NCBI GenBank assembly: GCA_913009865.1 | Contig: CAJVYK010000137.1 | Location: forward strand, 1-5,085 | Direction of reading: 5' to 3' | DNA: 5,085 nucleotides | From: an uncultured bacterium | Lineage (GTDB): Bacteria; Planctomycetota; Phycisphaerae; Sedimentisphaerales; Anaerobacaceae | In this document: positions 4,556 to 5,085 of the stretch, in pieces | How positions within the stretch are numbered: the stretch's first letter is position 1 | Layout: each line of letters opens with the position of its first letter | Program-made: the position numbers and the translations under genes | Notes under the pieces: model-generated | What the model was told of the DNA's origin: nothing | Seen by the model: only the letters and a program-made list of their open reading frames with translations | The model's database searches: none

Positions 4556-4930
4556 ATGCCGTTAGCACTGGAACCAAATCAAACGTTTAAGGTAGTGCTT
4601 GAGTCAGACAAAAGCAAACCGAAAGAGGAACAGCCCTATTTTGAGTTTCGTTTTCTGTCCGGTCGAAAATGGAAAGAACTTACACGAAAGAAAATCGGCA
4701 AATCTAAGGATGGCGCTGATGCCTTGGACAAGCTATTTGAATTGTTAAAATCAGGACTGACCGGATGGGGTAATATGATAGACCCAGACACAGGTAAGTC
4801 GATTGACTTTGACTTAAAAAATTTAGATCGATTACTCACGATGTCAGAAGCCGGAGAATTGCTGATAAAATTCCAAAATCAAGCGGTAGAGAGCAACGAC
4901 TTAAAAAACTCCGACTCGCCGTCGGCTTAA
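4556..4930 (+). CDS. probable tail assembly chaperone (gpG-like), with frameshift site
   Basis: ATG 4556 follows AGAAAGGA (4542-4549) by six bases. The 124-aa product begins MPLALEPNQTFKVVLESDK, then YFEFRFLSGRKWKEL (28-42), an alpha-helical middle with LDKLFELLKSGLTGWGNM and a helix DLKNLDRLLTMSEAGELLIK (86-105). Size, position after gpZ and the helical pattern ending in a polar low-complexity tail fit the tail assembly chaperones that coat the tape-measure protein. Near the end, codons TTA AAA AAC contain the slippery heptamer A AAA AAC (4903-4909); a -1 slip avoids the TAA at 4928 and stays open until the adapter. Lambda-like phages use such a slip to make gpG-T. The family is inferred from pattern and context, not from a search. 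The tape-measure gene expected next is lost at the junction. Confidence 0.7.
   Translation: MPLALEPNQTFKVVLESDKSKPKEEQPYFEFRFLSGRKWKELTRKKIGKSKDGADALDKLFELLKSGLTGWGNMIDPDTGKSIDFDLKNLDRLLTMSEAGELLIKFQNQAVESNDLKNSDSPSA
4903..4909 (+). promoter_or_regulatory. candidate -1 programmed frameshift heptamer A AAA AAC
   Basis: The heptamer is in the correct register (X XXY YYZ) with the zero frame (TTA AAA AAC), seven codons before the stop. CCGAC/GTCGG (4911-4915/4921-4925) forms a hairpin right after it, with unusually short spacing. CGCCG/CGGCG (4917-4921/4935-4939) is a second stem with more normal spacing. The -1 frame reads LRLAVGLKFG before the artificial junction at 4940. Confidence 0.55.
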
Positions 4931-4939
4931 AATTCGGCG

Positions 4940-4997
4940 AGATCGGAAGAGCGTCGTGTAGGGAAAGAGTGTAGATCTCGGTGGTCGCCGTAACATT
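4940..4997 (-). other. Illumina TruSeq universal (P5) adapter left in the assembly
   Basis: From AGATCGGAAGAGCGTCGTGT onward these 58 bases match the reverse complement of the TruSeq universal adapter, P5 end included, with one mismatch (A at 4993 where the adapter has T). Translated on the minus strand it gives peptides well known as database contaminants (RRPPRSTLFPYTTLFRS and TEIYTLSLHDALPIS). It is not biological sequence, and genuine DNA ends at or before 4939. Confidence 0.98.
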
Positions 4998-5085
4998 AAA
5001 AAAAAATAAAAATAAATCTTCAAAAATACTTTTATTTCGCAAGTCGCTGTATCAATCACCCTCATCGCTTCCGAGTCCCACACGT
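4998..5085. other. A-rich read-through tail and sequence of doubtful origin
   Basis: Nine A follow the adapter directly (4998-5006), then more A-rich sequence to about 5016, as often seen when a read runs past the end of a library fragment. The rest (about 5017-5085) shows no gene and cannot be placed next to the phage genes with any confidence. It may be low-quality read-through or a second fragment joined through the adapter. Confidence 0.8.

Noticed and set aside
4915..4941. Perfect 7-bp inverted repeat CTCGCCG/CGGCGAG as a terminator
   Set aside because: The last two bases of the right arm belong to the adapter, and no T run follows; only 5 bp of the stem is native.
4836..5083. Two overlapping minus-strand reading frames of 60 and 68 aa
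   Set aside because: Both run through the sequencing adapter and encode its known contaminant peptides.
5079..5085. CACACGT at the very end as part of the second Illumina (index) adapter
   Set aside because: Only seven bases match and the preceding bases do not, so chance is adequate.

Overview
The window looks like a prophage or phage-like segment assembled from short-read (Illumina) data. All eight convincing genes lie on the plus strand between about 1170 and 4930, tightly spaced or overlapping. The AT-leaning composition, the run of small excisionase/AlpA-type helix-turn-helix proteins and their C-terminal style (GCPxRDxW after the DNA-binding domain) remind me of mobile elements of Planctomycetota or related PVC bacteria. 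That placement is from memory and is only moderately secure; no rRNA or housekeeping gene is present to confirm it.

Layout. Positions 1-420 are 15 head-to-tail copies of a 28-bp unit in two versions that differ at two linked sites. Positions 421-1169 carry no intact gene. They hold a decayed sixteenth repeat copy, nested inverted repeats (707-782), a remnant reading frame broken by two amber codons (792-959), a likely promoter (1004-1031) and a leader in which two perfect helices interleave (1045-1145), ending at a strong Shine-Dalgarno.

The gene block starts with a 71-aa acidic protein and a 166-aa protein that is essentially only the mismatch-recognition domain I of MutS. Next come a small helix-turn-helix protein, a 117-aa protein with a possible HTH plus zinc ribbon, a hairpin-rich 163-bp gap, a 224-aa probable regulator and two overlapping excisionase/AlpA-like proteins. 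Two tail genes follow: a gpZ-like minor tail protein and a 124-aa protein best read as a tail assembly chaperone. The latter has a canonical A AAA AAC slippery heptamer near its end, as expected for the -1 frameshift that makes the G-T form in many tailed phages. A tape-measure gene would be expected next.

The sequence does not continue naturally. Positions 4940-4997 are the Illumina TruSeq/P5 adapter (reverse complement, one mismatch), followed by an A-rich tail and 72 bases of doubtful origin. Everything from 4940 on should be treated as artefact, and the frames crossing it are not genes. The genes suggest a control module (HTH proteins, MutS-I protein) joined directly by overlapping starts to tail morphogenesis genes, with no integrase, terminase, portal or capsid gene in view.
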